From the NCBI GenBank assembly GCA_017849435.1, contig JAFIGY010000004.1, positions 1 through 64,000 of the forward strand: DNA of 64,000 bases. The letters run 5' to 3'. A model generated the notes under the pieces. That model searched no databases and was not told where the DNA came from. It was given only the letters and a program-made list of their open reading frames with translations. This DNA is from Chitinophaga niabensis (GTDB lineage Bacteria > Bacteroidota > Bacteroidia > Chitinophagales > Chitinophagaceae). Within the stretch, counting starts at the first letter, position 1. Each line of letters opens with the position of its first letter. The translations under genes and the position numbers were made by a program. This document shows, piece after piece, positions 34,530 through 43,309 of this stretch.

Positions 34530-35102
34530 ATGAACAGAAGAGATGCTATCAGGAATGTAGCCATCCTTATGGGTACGGCACTTTCCGCTTCCACGTTAGC
34601 GGCTTTGGAGGGATGCAGCTCCGGGCCCAAAAATTACACGTTGCAAACACCTGAAACCAAGGCTCTGCTGGATGAAATAGCAGAAACCATCATCCCGGAA
34701 ACCAGTACCCCCGGTGCAAAGGCGGCGAGGGTAGGAGAGTTTATGGTGCTGATGGTAGGGGATTGCTATGATGAGAAAGCGCAGAAAGTCTTTGTAGACG
34801 GCTTGGGCAAAATAAATGAGGAAAGCAAAAAACGCTTTTCCAACAAGGCTTTCATGGATATCACACCGGAACAGCGTACCACGCTGCTCACGGAGATTGA
34901 CAAGGAAAGAGTGGCCTACAACAAACGCGAGAACAAGAAGAAAGACGATCCTGTTCATTACTTCCAATACATGAAGGAACTGACGCTGCTTGGTTACTTT
35001 ACCTCCGAACCCGGCGCCACCAAAGCGCTTCGGTATGTAGCCGTTCCCGGCAGATACGATGGCTGCATCCCTTATAAGAAAGGTGACAAGGCCTGGGCTT
35101 AA
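34530..35102 (+). CDS. Gluconate 2-dehydrogenase subunit 3 family protein
   Basis: 190 residues from the ATG at 34530. The N-terminus MNRRDAIRNVAILMGTALSA has an Arg pair and a hydrophobic stretch ending in LAALEGCSSG, so it is a twin-arginine-like and possibly lipidated export signal. The mature part holds the family sequences LLDEIAETIIPETSTPGAKAA and FVDGLGKINEESKKRF. These small subunits accompany FAD-dependent GMC dehydrogenases and help their export. Two GMC genes follow on the same strand (36-base gap), forming a likely operon. Confidence 0.9.
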   Translation: MNRRDAIRNVAILMGTALSASTLAALEGCSSGPKNYTLQTPETKALLDEIAETIIPETSTPGAKAARVGEFMVLMVGDCYDEKAQKVFVDGLGKINEESKKRFSNKAFMDITPEQRTTLLTEIDKERVAYNKRENKKKDDPVHYFQYMKELTLLGYFTSEPGATKALRYVAVPGRYDGCIPYKKGDKAWA

Positions 35103-35138
35103 CACAACCAATTCCTTATTCTCTCAAAAACTACAGTA

Positions 35139-36833
35139 ATGAACCTGAATATAAAAGCACAGGAACAAAATACATATGACGCTATTGTGATCGGTTCCGG
35201 CGTGAGCGGCGGATGGGCTGCCAAGGAACTGACCGAAAAAGGACTGAAAGTATTGATGCTGGACCGCGGCAAGAACCTCGAACACGGTAAGTACGAGACA
35301 GCCACGAAAGATCCCTGGGAGTTCCCGCATCGTGGTAAGATCACGCAGGAACAACGCAAAACGCACGACAAACTGCAACGTGATTATCCCTACAGCGAAC
35401 ACAACGAGAAATACTGGATCAACGATAGCCAAAGCCCTTATAAAGAAGACAAGCGCTTTGACTGGTACCGCCCTGACATTGTCGGTGGAAAATCCATCAT
35501 GTGGGGCCGCCAGAGCTACCGGCTGAGCGATATCGATTTTGAAGCGAATCTCAAAGACGGCATTGCAGTTGACTGGCCGATCCGTTATAAAGACATCGCA
35601 CCCTGGTATGATTATGTAGAACGCTTTGCAGGGATCAGCGGGCAGAAGGAAGGATTACCCCAGTTGCCGGATGGCCAGTTCATGCCTCCAATGGAAATGA
35701 ATTGCGTGGAGAAAGATGTGAAGAAACGCATCGAAGCAGCATTTAAAGGCCGTATTATGACCATCGGCCGTGTGGCGAACATTACGCAGCCTTTGCCCGG
35801 ACGCACTAACTGCCAGTACAGGAACCTCTGCAGTAGGGGGTGCCCCTTCGGCGCTTACTTCAGCACGCAATCTTCCACCCTGCCTGCAGCGATGGCTACA
35901 GGAAACCTCACGCTCCGCCCGGATTCCATCGTGAATTCCATCATCTATGATGAAAAGCAGGGCAAAGCTACTGGCGTAAAGGTGATTGACAAGCAGACCA
36001 AACAAATGGTGGAATATTACGCGAAGATCATCTTCGTGAACGGCTCTACACTGGGTACCACCTTCGTATTGCTGAATTCCATCTCCAGCCGCTTCCCGAA
36101 CGGTTTCGGGAACGACAGCGGCGTGTTGGGTAAATTCCTGATGGATCATCATTTTCGTACAGGCGCTTCCGGTATAGCGGAAGGATACGAGGATAAATAC
36201 TTTTACGGTCGTCGTGCGAACGGCATTTACATACCGCGCTACCGCAATCTCAATGGCGATAAACGGGACTATATCCGTGGTTTCGGTTACCAGGGAGGCG
36301 CCAGCCGCAGCGGCTGGAGTCGCGGTGTGGCAGAGTTGGGTGTGGGTAAGGATTTCAAGGAAATGCTCACAGAGCCCGGCCAATGGAGCATGGGTATCGG
36401 CGGTTTCGGGGAATGCCTGCCTTATGAAGATAACGTGGTGATGCTGGACAATACGGAGAAAGACGCATGGGGCCAACCGGTATTGCGCTTCAACGCTGAA
36501 TTCAAGGAGAATGAAAAGAAGATGCGGAAGGATATGGCGAATGATGCGGCGGAAATGCTGGAAGCGGCGGGCGTCAAGAATGTAAAGACGTACGATAATG
36601 GTTCTTACCCCGGCATGGCTATCCACGAAATGGGCACCGCGCGCATGGGCCGCGATCCCAAAACTTCCATGCTCAACGGTTTCAACCAGATGCACGCCGT
36701 GAAGAACGTATTCGTGACAGATGGCGCTGCCATGACCTCCGCTTCCTGTGTGAACCCGTCCCTCACTTACATGGCGCTTACCGCCAGGGCGGTGGATTAC
36801 GCCGTAAAAGAGATGAAGAAAGGAAACATCTGA
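35139..36833 (+). CDS. GMC family FAD-dependent oxidoreductase (copy 1)
   Basis: 564 residues. An N-terminal Rossmann FAD site YDAIVIGSGVSGGWAAKEL lies at 13-31. A Cys cluster (CQYRNLCSRGCPFGAYF) is conserved with the second copy. The C-terminal active-site region is IHEMGTARMGRDPKTSMLNG, then CVNPSLTYMALTARA. There is no signal peptide; export is probably by the partner subunit's Tat signal (inference). Close relatives oxidise sugars or glycosides, for instance at C3, with electrons passed to the respiratory chain. The substrate is unknown. It is 13 bases upstream of its paralogue. Confidence 0.9.
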   Translation: MNLNIKAQEQNTYDAIVIGSGVSGGWAAKELTEKGLKVLMLDRGKNLEHGKYETATKDPWEFPHRGKITQEQRKTHDKLQRDYPYSEHNEKYWINDSQSPYKEDKRFDWYRPDIVGGKSIMWGRQSYRLSDIDFEANLKDGIAVDWPIRYKDIAPWYDYVERFAGISGQKEGLPQLPDGQFMPPMEMNCVEKDVKKRIEAAFKGRIMTIGRVANITQPLPGRTNCQYRNLCSRGCPFGAYFSTQSSTLPAAMATGNLTLRPDSIVNSIIYDEKQGKATGVKVIDKQTKQMVEYYAKIIFVNGSTLGTTFVLLNSISSRFPNGFGNDSGVLGKFLMDHHFRTGASGIAEGYEDKYFYGRRANGIYIPRYRNLNGDKRDYIRGFGYQGGASRSGWSRGVAELGVGKDFKEMLTEPGQWSMGIGGFGECLPYEDNVVMLDNTEKDAWGQPVLRFNAEFKENEKKMRKDMANDAAEMLEAAGVKNVKTYDNGSYPGMAIHEMGTARMGRDPKTSMLNGFNQMHAVKNVFVTDGAAMTSASCVNPSLTYMALTARAVDYAVKEMKKGNI

Positions 36834-36846
36834 TAATCTGCGTTAT

Positions 36847-38541
36847 ATGAACCTTAACATTAAAGCAGAAAAAGAAAATACTTACGATGCGATCGTTGTA
36901 GGTTCAGGCATCAGCGGTGGCTGGGCCGCGAAGGAATTGTGCGAAAAGGGATTGAAAACCCTCGTCCTGGAAAGAGGCCGGAATGTAGAACATATTAAAG
37001 ACTACACGACGGCCATGCTGGCCCCCTGGGAACTCAAACACCGCGGCTGGCAGACCCGGGAGATGAAGGAGAAGCATCCCATTCAGAGCCGCTGCTATGC
37101 CTTTGACGAGGCTACGCAACAGTTCTGGGTGAATGATCTGGAGAACCCCTACAACGAGATCAAACCCTTCAACTGGCTGCGCGGATACCACGTTGGTGGC
37201 CGCTCGCTTATGTGGGGCCGGCAGGTATACCGCTGGAGCGATATCGATTTTGAAGCCAATGCGAAAGACGGTCATGGTGTGGACTGGCCAATCCGTTATA
37301 AAGACATCGCGCCCTGGTACAGCTACGTGGAAAAATTCGCAGGCATTACCGGTCAGGCTGAAGGCCTGCCACAACTGCCGGACGGGGAATTCCTTCCTCC
37401 CATGGAAATGAATTGCCTGGAGAAGCATGTGGCAGCAAGGATGAAGGAAAAGTATACGGACAGGATCATGACCATCGGCCGTGCAGCGCATCTGACCAAA
37501 GGATTGAATGGTCGCGGTCCCTGCCAGTACCGCGACAGGTGCGCAAGGGGCTGTCCGTTCACCGGGTATTTCAGCAGTAACGGCGTAACGCTTCCTGCAG
37601 CGAAAGCTACCGGTAACATGACGTTGCGTCCTTTTTCCATCGTGCTGGAAGTGATGTTTGACGATCAGACGCAGCAGGCGAAGGGAGTTCGCATCATGGA
37701 TGCGGAAACGAAACAGGTGATTGAGTATTATGCGAAGATCATCTTCCTGAATGCCTCCACCCTTGGCACTACCGCTATCCTGCTCAATTCCGTGTCCACC
37801 CGCTTCCCGAATGGCCTGGGTAACGACAGCGACCAGGTAGGCCGCAACCTGATGGACCACCACTTCGGCGTAGGTGCGGGAGGCTCTTATGAAGGGTTCC
37901 AGGATCAGTACACCTATGGCCGCCGTGCCAATGGCATTTACATTCCGCGTTTCCGCAACATCAGTGAAGCTACCAAACGCAGCGACTACGTTCGCGGTTT
38001 CGGCTACCAGGGCGGCGCTTCCCGCGGCAGAGGTACCGGATGGGACGGTATCGGCGTGGCGCTGAAGGAAGCGCAGGCCGAAGCCGGTAACTGGGGTATG
38101 TGGATCGGCGCCTGGGGAGAGCATTTGCCCTATCAGGATAATACCGTACGATTGAATAAAAACAAAAAAGACGTATACGGTTTACCAACATTGGATATCG
38201 ACTGCAGTTTCCGCGACAATGAGATGGCGATGCGGAAAGATATGCTAGAGAGCGCTAAGGAGATGATGGAGGCTGCGGGGCTGAAGAATGTGTGGGGAGG
38301 GGATGACATGCCGCCTCCAGGGCATTGTATCCACGAAATGGGTACCGCCCGTATGGGACGTGATCCTAAAACCTCCGTGCTCAACGGCTTCAATCAGATG
38401 CATGCAGTGAAGAACGTATTCATTTCGGATGGCGCCTGTATGACCTCCTCGGCCTGTCAGAACCCTTCCATCACCTACATGGCCCTAACCGCCCGCGCTG
38501 CGGATCACGCCGTGTCAGAACTCAAAAAACAGAACATTTAG
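36847..38541 (+). CDS. GMC family FAD-dependent oxidoreductase (copy 2)
   Basis: 564 residues, the same length as copy 1 and clearly a tandem paralogue (both start MNLNIKA, same FAD site, same C-terminal IHEMGTARMGRDPKTSVLNG and NPSITYMALTARA). The Cys cluster is CQYRDRCARGCPFTGYF. Differences are concentrated in the middle and around residues 30-110, suggesting different substrates or a heterodimer. It is the last gene of the subunit-3/GMC/GMC unit, with a strong terminator after it. Confidence 0.9.
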   Translation: MNLNIKAEKENTYDAIVVGSGISGGWAAKELCEKGLKTLVLERGRNVEHIKDYTTAMLAPWELKHRGWQTREMKEKHPIQSRCYAFDEATQQFWVNDLENPYNEIKPFNWLRGYHVGGRSLMWGRQVYRWSDIDFEANAKDGHGVDWPIRYKDIAPWYSYVEKFAGITGQAEGLPQLPDGEFLPPMEMNCLEKHVAARMKEKYTDRIMTIGRAAHLTKGLNGRGPCQYRDRCARGCPFTGYFSSNGVTLPAAKATGNMTLRPFSIVLEVMFDDQTQQAKGVRIMDAETKQVIEYYAKIIFLNASTLGTTAILLNSVSTRFPNGLGNDSDQVGRNLMDHHFGVGAGGSYEGFQDQYTYGRRANGIYIPRFRNISEATKRSDYVRGFGYQGGASRGRGTGWDGIGVALKEAQAEAGNWGMWIGAWGEHLPYQDNTVRLNKNKKDVYGLPTLDIDCSFRDNEMAMRKDMLESAKEMMEAAGLKNVWGGDDMPPPGHCIHEMGTARMGRDPKTSVLNGFNQMHAVKNVFISDGACMTSSACQNPSITYMALTARAADHAVSELKKQNI

Positions 38542-38550
38542 TTCTTTATA

Positions 38551-38582
38551 AAGGCGCCGGAATAACCGGCGCCTTCTTTTTC
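38551..38582 (+). terminator. Intrinsic terminator of the GMC operon
   Basis: A perfect 10-bp stem aaggcgccgg/ccggcgcctt, loop aataa, followed by CTTTTT. Confidence 0.92.
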
Positions 38583-38689
38583 CCCGATAAAGGTGAAATC
38601 TACACCCGCTTCGCTTAAAATTCTATCATTATTTAGCTGATCATTCATTAGGTTTACACATTAATTTGCCAAAACACGTCTAGAAAATA

Positions 38690-40504
38690 ATGAGAAAGCT
38701 ACTCTTAACCGGTTGTCTCGCCCTGACCTGCTGGATGGCACAGGCGCAGGCGGACAAGAAACCGCACACGTTCACGCTCAGCAAATCCGATTTCCTGCTG
38801 GACGGAAAACCTTACCAGCTCATCAGCGGCGAAATGCACCCCGCCCGCATCCCGAAAGAATACTGGCGCCATCGCATCCAGATGGCGAAGGCGATGGGCT
38901 GTAACACAATTGCCGCATACATCTTCTGGAACTATCACGAACAAACGGAAGGTACTTTTGATTTCAAAACCGCTAACCGCGATATTGCCGAATTCATCAG
39001 AACCTGTCAGGAAGAGAATATGTGGGTGCTCCTCCGCCCGGGGCCTTATGTTTGCGCGGAATGGGAATTCGGCGGATTGCCGCCCTATCTGCTCCGCACG
39101 CCGGATATCAAGGTGCGTTGTATGGATCCGCGTTACATCGCCGCCGTGGAGCGTTATGTAAAGGCGCTGGCGCAGGAAGTGAAACATCTGCAGGTGACCA
39201 AAGGCGGCCCTATTCTAATGGTGCAGATCGAGAACGAATACGGTAGTTTTGGGAACGACAGGAACTACCTCCTGCACCTGCGGTCAATCTGGGATCAGCA
39301 GGGTATCGAAGTGCCCTATTATACAGCCGATGGCGCTACCGCCTACATGCTGGAAGCCGGCTCTATTCCCGGCGCAGCTATCGGTCTTGATTCCGGGAGC
39401 TCCGACAATGATTTTGCCGCAGCCACCCGCCAGAACCCGGACGTACCGGCATTCAGCAGCGAATCCTATCCCGGATGGCTCACGCATTGGGGCGAGAAAT
39501 GGGCGAAACCGGGGATCAAAGGGATCTCCAACGAGGTGAAATACCTGATGGATCATCATCGTTCTTTCAACCTGTACGTTATTCACGGTGGCACCAACTT
39601 CGGATATACTGCCGGTGCGAATTCCGGCGGGAAAGGCTACGAACCGGACCTGACCAGCTACGACTATGATGCGCCGATTAACGAGAACGGCGACACAACG
39701 GCTAAATACATGGCATTGCGGAACCTCATCGGCTCTTATCTGCCCAAAGGCAAAAAACTGCCGAAAATACCCGCCGCCATCCCCACCATCACCATTCCGG
39801 AAGTGCAGCTGCAGGCTTATTCCAGCATCTGGGAACATCTGCCGCAGGCAATTCCTTCCATACAGCCGAAAACTTTTGAAGCATACGGACAGGATTACGG
39901 TTTCATGCTGTACAAAACAAAACTGATCGGGCACAAGAGCGGAAAACTGACCATCACCGATCTGCATGACTACGCCACTGTTTTCCTCAACGGCAAATAC
40001 ATCGGTAAGCTGGATCGCCGGCTCGGTGAACGCACGATCGATATTCCGAAAAGCGATGTGAAAGATCCCGTACTGGAGATCCTGGTGGAAGGCATGGGCC
40101 GCATCAATTTCGCACAATACCTCATTGATCGCAAAGGCATTACGGATCGTGTGACGCTGAACGGTATGACGCTGATGAACTGGGAAGTGTTCGGCCTGCC
40201 GATGACGGAACCCTTCATCACGCAGTTGACCGCATCTAAAGCGGAGGCGGACAAGCCCGGTCAGTATTTCAAAGGAAAGTTCACGCTTGCCAAAGCAGGA
40301 GATACTTACATTGACATGAACGCTTACAAAAAAGGCCTCGTTTGGGTGAACGGACATAACCTTGGCCGTTATTGGGAGATCGGTCCGCAGAAAAGACTGT
40401 ATTGCCCGGCTGGCTGGCTGAAGAACGGAGAGAACGAAATCGTGATCTTCGATCTTCATCAGACCGCTGCCGCGCCGGTAACAGGACAAAAAACAATGGA
40501 GTAA
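38690..40504 (+). CDS. GH35 beta-galactosidase
   Basis: 604 residues with a signal peptide (MRKLLLTGCLALTCWMAQAQA). It is a glycoside hydrolase family 35 protein with a TIM barrel at about 25-350 and beta-sandwich domains after it. It contains ISGEMHPARIPKEYWRHRIQ, LLRPGPYVCAEWEFGGLPPYLL, the acid/base Glu in QIENEYGSFG and the nucleophile Glu in FSSESYPGWLTHWGE. It releases beta-linked galactose, probably from plant or other glycans, in the periplasm or at the surface. It is adjacent to the GMC operon but separated by a terminator. Some GH35 act on beta-glucosamine; galactosidase is the default. Confidence 0.93.
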   Translation: MRKLLLTGCLALTCWMAQAQADKKPHTFTLSKSDFLLDGKPYQLISGEMHPARIPKEYWRHRIQMAKAMGCNTIAAYIFWNYHEQTEGTFDFKTANRDIAEFIRTCQEENMWVLLRPGPYVCAEWEFGGLPPYLLRTPDIKVRCMDPRYIAAVERYVKALAQEVKHLQVTKGGPILMVQIENEYGSFGNDRNYLLHLRSIWDQQGIEVPYYTADGATAYMLEAGSIPGAAIGLDSGSSDNDFAAATRQNPDVPAFSSESYPGWLTHWGEKWAKPGIKGISNEVKYLMDHHRSFNLYVIHGGTNFGYTAGANSGGKGYEPDLTSYDYDAPINENGDTTAKYMALRNLIGSYLPKGKKLPKIPAAIPTITIPEVQLQAYSSIWEHLPQAIPSIQPKTFEAYGQDYGFMLYKTKLIGHKSGKLTITDLHDYATVFLNGKYIGKLDRRLGERTIDIPKSDVKDPVLEILVEGMGRINFAQYLIDRKGITDRVTLNGMTLMNWEVFGLPMTEPFITQLTASKAEADKPGQYFKGKFTLAKAGDTYIDMNAYKKGLVWVNGHNLGRYWEIGPQKRLYCPAGWLKNGENEIVIFDLHQTAAAPVTGQKTME

Positions 40505-40534
40505 AAAATGTAAAATGTAAATCATTAAACGGTA

Positions 40535-40579
40535 AAACGAAAAGAGGAGCAGGCACGATGTCGGCTCCTTTTTTCGTTT
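40535..40579. terminator. Intrinsic terminator after the GH35 gene
   Basis: A 16-bp stem (40535-40550 with 40564-40579, one G-T wobble) with the A and T tracts inside the stem, 30 bases after the stop. Confidence 0.8.
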
Positions 40580-40663
40580 CACTATTGATTTTATAGAGAA
40601 AAAGGGCTAACTTAAAGTAAAGTTTTTCACGCCAATTGTTGAACACTTTAAAAGTAGCTTACC

Positions 40664-41104
40664 ATGGGGAGAGTCAGAAATATCTTGGTGGGCAAAGGTC
40701 ATGCAGTGTACTCCGTCCACCCGGAAAGTACTGTTTATGAAGCCCTGAAAGTTCTTGTAGACAAGAATGTCGGAGCCTTGGTAGTGGTAGATAAAGACCA
40801 GTTCCTGGGTATTTTTTCCGAACGTGACTATGCGCGCAGGGTGATCCTGAAAGGCAGGGCGTCCAAGGAAACAACCATCCGGGAGATCATGACGGAGCAT
40901 CCGATCACTGTCACAGAAGATGATACCATCGAAGATTGCATGTACAAAATGACCGATAAAAGGATCCGGCATCTGCCGGTTGTTGACGACAAAGGGCGTT
41001 TGATCGGACTGATATCCATCGGTGATGTAGTGAAATACATCATCGACGAGCAGAAGAATATCATTGAAAACCTCGAATGTTACATTCACGGCACTCACCA
41101 CTAG
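40664..41104 (+). CDS. Two-CBS-domain protein
   Basis: 146 residues made of two CBS repeats: about 8-65 (VYSVHPESTVYEALKVLVDKNVGALVVVD, then FLGIFSERDYARRVI) and 72-135 (IMTEHPITVTEDDTIEDCMYKM, then LIGLISIGDVVKYII). CBS pairs bind adenosine nucleotides and act as energy sensors. There is no fused output domain, so it must act on another protein. It precedes the complex I cluster by 258 bases but is probably a separate unit. Confidence 0.9.
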   Translation: MGRVRNILVGKGHAVYSVHPESTVYEALKVLVDKNVGALVVVDKDQFLGIFSERDYARRVILKGRASKETTIREIMTEHPITVTEDDTIEDCMYKMTDKRIRHLPVVDDKGRLIGLISIGDVVKYIIDEQKNIIENLECYIHGTHH

Positions 41105-41362
41105 CCAGGCATTTTCACACATCGCAATGACCCTCGCCATTGCACCCGGCACATTCCGATAATCCGTTTACAAACCTGTTTTTACCGGCATAAGCATTTT
41201 CGTTTACCCTGTGCCGTTATATCAGCAGGTACGGTGCTTTCATTGTTTTATTGTTGGATCTGAAGGACAGACCAGGCATGTGCAATAAAACAACAGATCG
41301 GAGCAGCAGTATAACTGGAAGAAGGAATTTTAATCAGATCGTCACGATAAAACATTACAGCC

Positions 41363-41815
41363 ATGAATCCGACCTGGCCTTTCCTCGTATTTGGAGCCAT
41401 CGTCATCGTTTTGGTGCTGGCTATCCTTGGCTTGTCCTATTTATTGGGGCAACGCCATAAAGATCGTGCTACCGGCGAAGCCTACGAAGCCGGTATCCTT
41501 TCCACCGGGTCCGCCCGCCTCCGTTTTCCCTCCCAGTTTTACTTAGTGGCCATGTTGTTTGTGATCTTCGACATTGAGACCGTTTTCGTGATCTCCTGGG
41601 CCATTGCGTTCGGAGACCTCGGCTGGGCGGGATTTATAGGTGTATCCGTCTTCATTTTCATATTGCTTGCCGTGCTGATCTACGAATGGCGGAACGGCGC
41701 GCTGGATTTTGGTCCGGATGGTAAGAAAATACTGAAAGCATACTGGAAGATGCGGAAAGATAAAACAGTTCAATCATCCAAAAAAACAACCAGACATGAA
41801 GTGGTGGTTAACTGA
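41363..41815 (+). CDS. nuoA: NADH-quinone oxidoreductase subunit A
   Basis: 150 residues, a membrane-arm subunit of complex I next to the quinone channel. Three TM helices lie at about 4-27, 57-80 and 87-108. It has the family motifs [35 protein letters not shown] and WRNGALDFG. The C-terminus is longer than in E. coli. It is the first gene of the nuo cluster; the upstream 258 bases hold no other gene and presumably the promoter. The end overlaps nuoB by 20 bases. Confidence 0.95.
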   Translation: MNPTWPFLVFGAIVIVLVLAILGLSYLLGQRHKDRATGEAYEAGILSTGSARLRFPSQFYLVAMLFVIFDIETVFVISWAIAFGDLGWAGFIGVSVFIFILLAVLIYEWRNGALDFGPDGKKILKAYWKMRKDKTVQSSKKTTRHEVVVN

Positions 41816-42434
41816 AGCAAAAGAGGCCGCACCGAATAAGTCCGGTAACTTCTCCATGGAAGAAACTATCGGGCAGAGTGTTATGCTGACCTCTGTAGAT
41901 CGTTTGCTGGCCTGGGGAAGAAAAAATTCCATGTGGCCTTTTCATTTTGGATTATCCTGCTGTTTCGTGGAAATGGCCACCGGCATGACGCCCAAATACG
42001 ATCTCGCACGTTTTGGCGCGGAAGTGATCCGCGGTACGCCCCGCGAAGCGGACGTGATGATCATTGCCGGTACGGTTTTCATCAAAATGGCGCCGATCAT
42101 CAAACGGTTATATGAACAGATGATGGAGCCAAGATGGGTGATTTCTATGGGTTCCTGCGCAAATTCCGGCGGGATGTATGATATTTACAGCGTAGTGCAG
42201 GGGGTAGACAAATTCTTACCGGTAGATGTGTATGTTCCCGGATGCCCGCCCCGCCCGGATGCTTTCATGCACGGGCTGGTATTGTTACAGCAGTCCGTCG
42301 GAAAGGAAAAACGTCCGCTGAGCTGGGTGATAGGGGAACAGGGGGTGATCAAACCGGAAAAGATCTCCATGAAAGACAAGAACCGCGAGAAGCGGGAACA
42401 AATGATAAACTTCAAGACGCCTGACGAAATATAA
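41796..42434 (+). CDS. nuoB: NADH-quinone oxidoreductase subunit B
   Basis: 212 residues, carries cluster N2 that reduces quinone. N2 ligands are visible as GLSCCFVEM (tandem Cys), [13 protein letters not shown] and [14 protein letters not shown]. The N-terminal start overlaps nuoA; the C-terminal 30 residues are charged and longer than in many homologues. The MBL-fold gene follows 8 bases later. Confidence 0.96.
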   Translation: MKWWLTEAKEAAPNKSGNFSMEETIGQSVMLTSVDRLLAWGRKNSMWPFHFGLSCCFVEMATGMTPKYDLARFGAEVIRGTPREADVMIIAGTVFIKMAPIIKRLYEQMMEPRWVISMGSCANSGGMYDIYSVVQGVDKFLPVDVYVPGCPPRPDAFMHGLVLLQQSVGKEKRPLSWVIGEQGVIKPEKISMKDKNREKREQMINFKTPDEI

Positions 42435-42442
42435 CAGTATTT

Positions 42443-43228
42443 ATGCGGATAAAAAGGATCACTGCAAACGTATATGAGTTACCGTTAGGGTATGTAAATG
42501 CCTTCCTGGTAGAAGATGACGATCTTACGCTGATCGATACGGGAGCGCCGGGCAATGCCGGCAAAATATTGAAAGCCGTACGCGAAATGGGGCGGGATCC
42601 GGAAGAGATCAGGCATATCCTGCTCACGCATGGCCATCCGGATCATGCGGGCAGTGCCGCAGAACTGAAAGCGATCACAGGCGCAAAAGTATATATGCAT
42701 GCTGCGGAGGTGCCGCATGTGGAAGAGGGTAGAAGCCCTCGCCCCCAAACTCCCTACTTCACCGGCATCGTGAACAAAACCCTCTACCAGGTATTCGTTA
42801 AACGGGCGTCCGGGCAAATACCTCCGCTGAAAATTGACGCAACGCTGGAAGATGGCGACTGGCTGCCCATCGCAAGCGGCATCCACGTAATCCATATACC
42901 GGGCCACAGCCCCGCACAACTGGCTTTTTTTATACCCGGCCAGAAGAACGTGCTCTTTGTGGCGGACGCAGCAGCCAATATCATGGGCCTCGGGTACAGC
43001 TGCTTCTATGAAGATTTTTCCGCTGCGGTGCATAGTCTGGAGAAACTCTCCACCTTTGATTTTGATGTGGCCTGCTTCGGTCACGGACGTACGATCCTGC
43101 ACGAAGCAGCCAACCGTTTCCGGAACAAGTTCCTGAAACAAACACCCCGGGTCAGCCATCAGGCGCAGTACCTGGTACTGGAAGAAAATACGATCATCAG
43201 GCTAAAAGAACCTGAGGAAAGAATATAA
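42443..43228 (+). CDS. Metallo-beta-lactamase-fold hydrolase within the nuo cluster
   Basis: 261 residues, a complete MBL-fold protein. The metal motif is LLTHGHPDHAGS (HxHxDH), with further ligands in HIPGHSPAQ (His), VADAAAN (Asp) and CFGHGRTI (His). The beginning RITANVYELPLGYVNAFLVEDDDLTLIDTG is typical of glyoxalase II-like or lactonase-like subgroups. There is no signal peptide. It lies 8 bases after nuoB and 81 before nuoCD on the same strand, so it is very likely on the nuo transcript. No complex I subunit has this fold. The substrate (thioester, lactone or other) cannot be told. Confidence 0.9.
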   Translation: MRIKRITANVYELPLGYVNAFLVEDDDLTLIDTGAPGNAGKILKAVREMGRDPEEIRHILLTHGHPDHAGSAAELKAITGAKVYMHAAEVPHVEEGRSPRPQTPYFTGIVNKTLYQVFVKRASGQIPPLKIDATLEDGDWLPIASGIHVIHIPGHSPAQLAFFIPGQKNVLFVADAAANIMGLGYSCFYEDFSAAVHSLEKLSTFDFDVACFGHGRTILHEAANRFRNKFLKQTPRVSHQAQYLVLEENTIIRLKEPEERI

Positions 43229-43309
43229 AAACAAACTCATCAAGGCAAGGGCCTAAAGCTTGGAAAAGCGCAACAGCATGGTGCATCGATACAATGAAAA
43301 ACTGTTATC

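Noticed and set aside
36904-38124. Long open frame (406 codons) on the minus strand opposite the second GMC gene
   Set aside because: The GMC coding strand is clear; a similar shadow exists opposite the first GMC gene because the paralogues share codon composition.
39284-40582. 432-codon minus-strand frame opposite the GH35 gene
   Set aside because: Antisense to conserved catalytic segments of GH35; no domain of its own.
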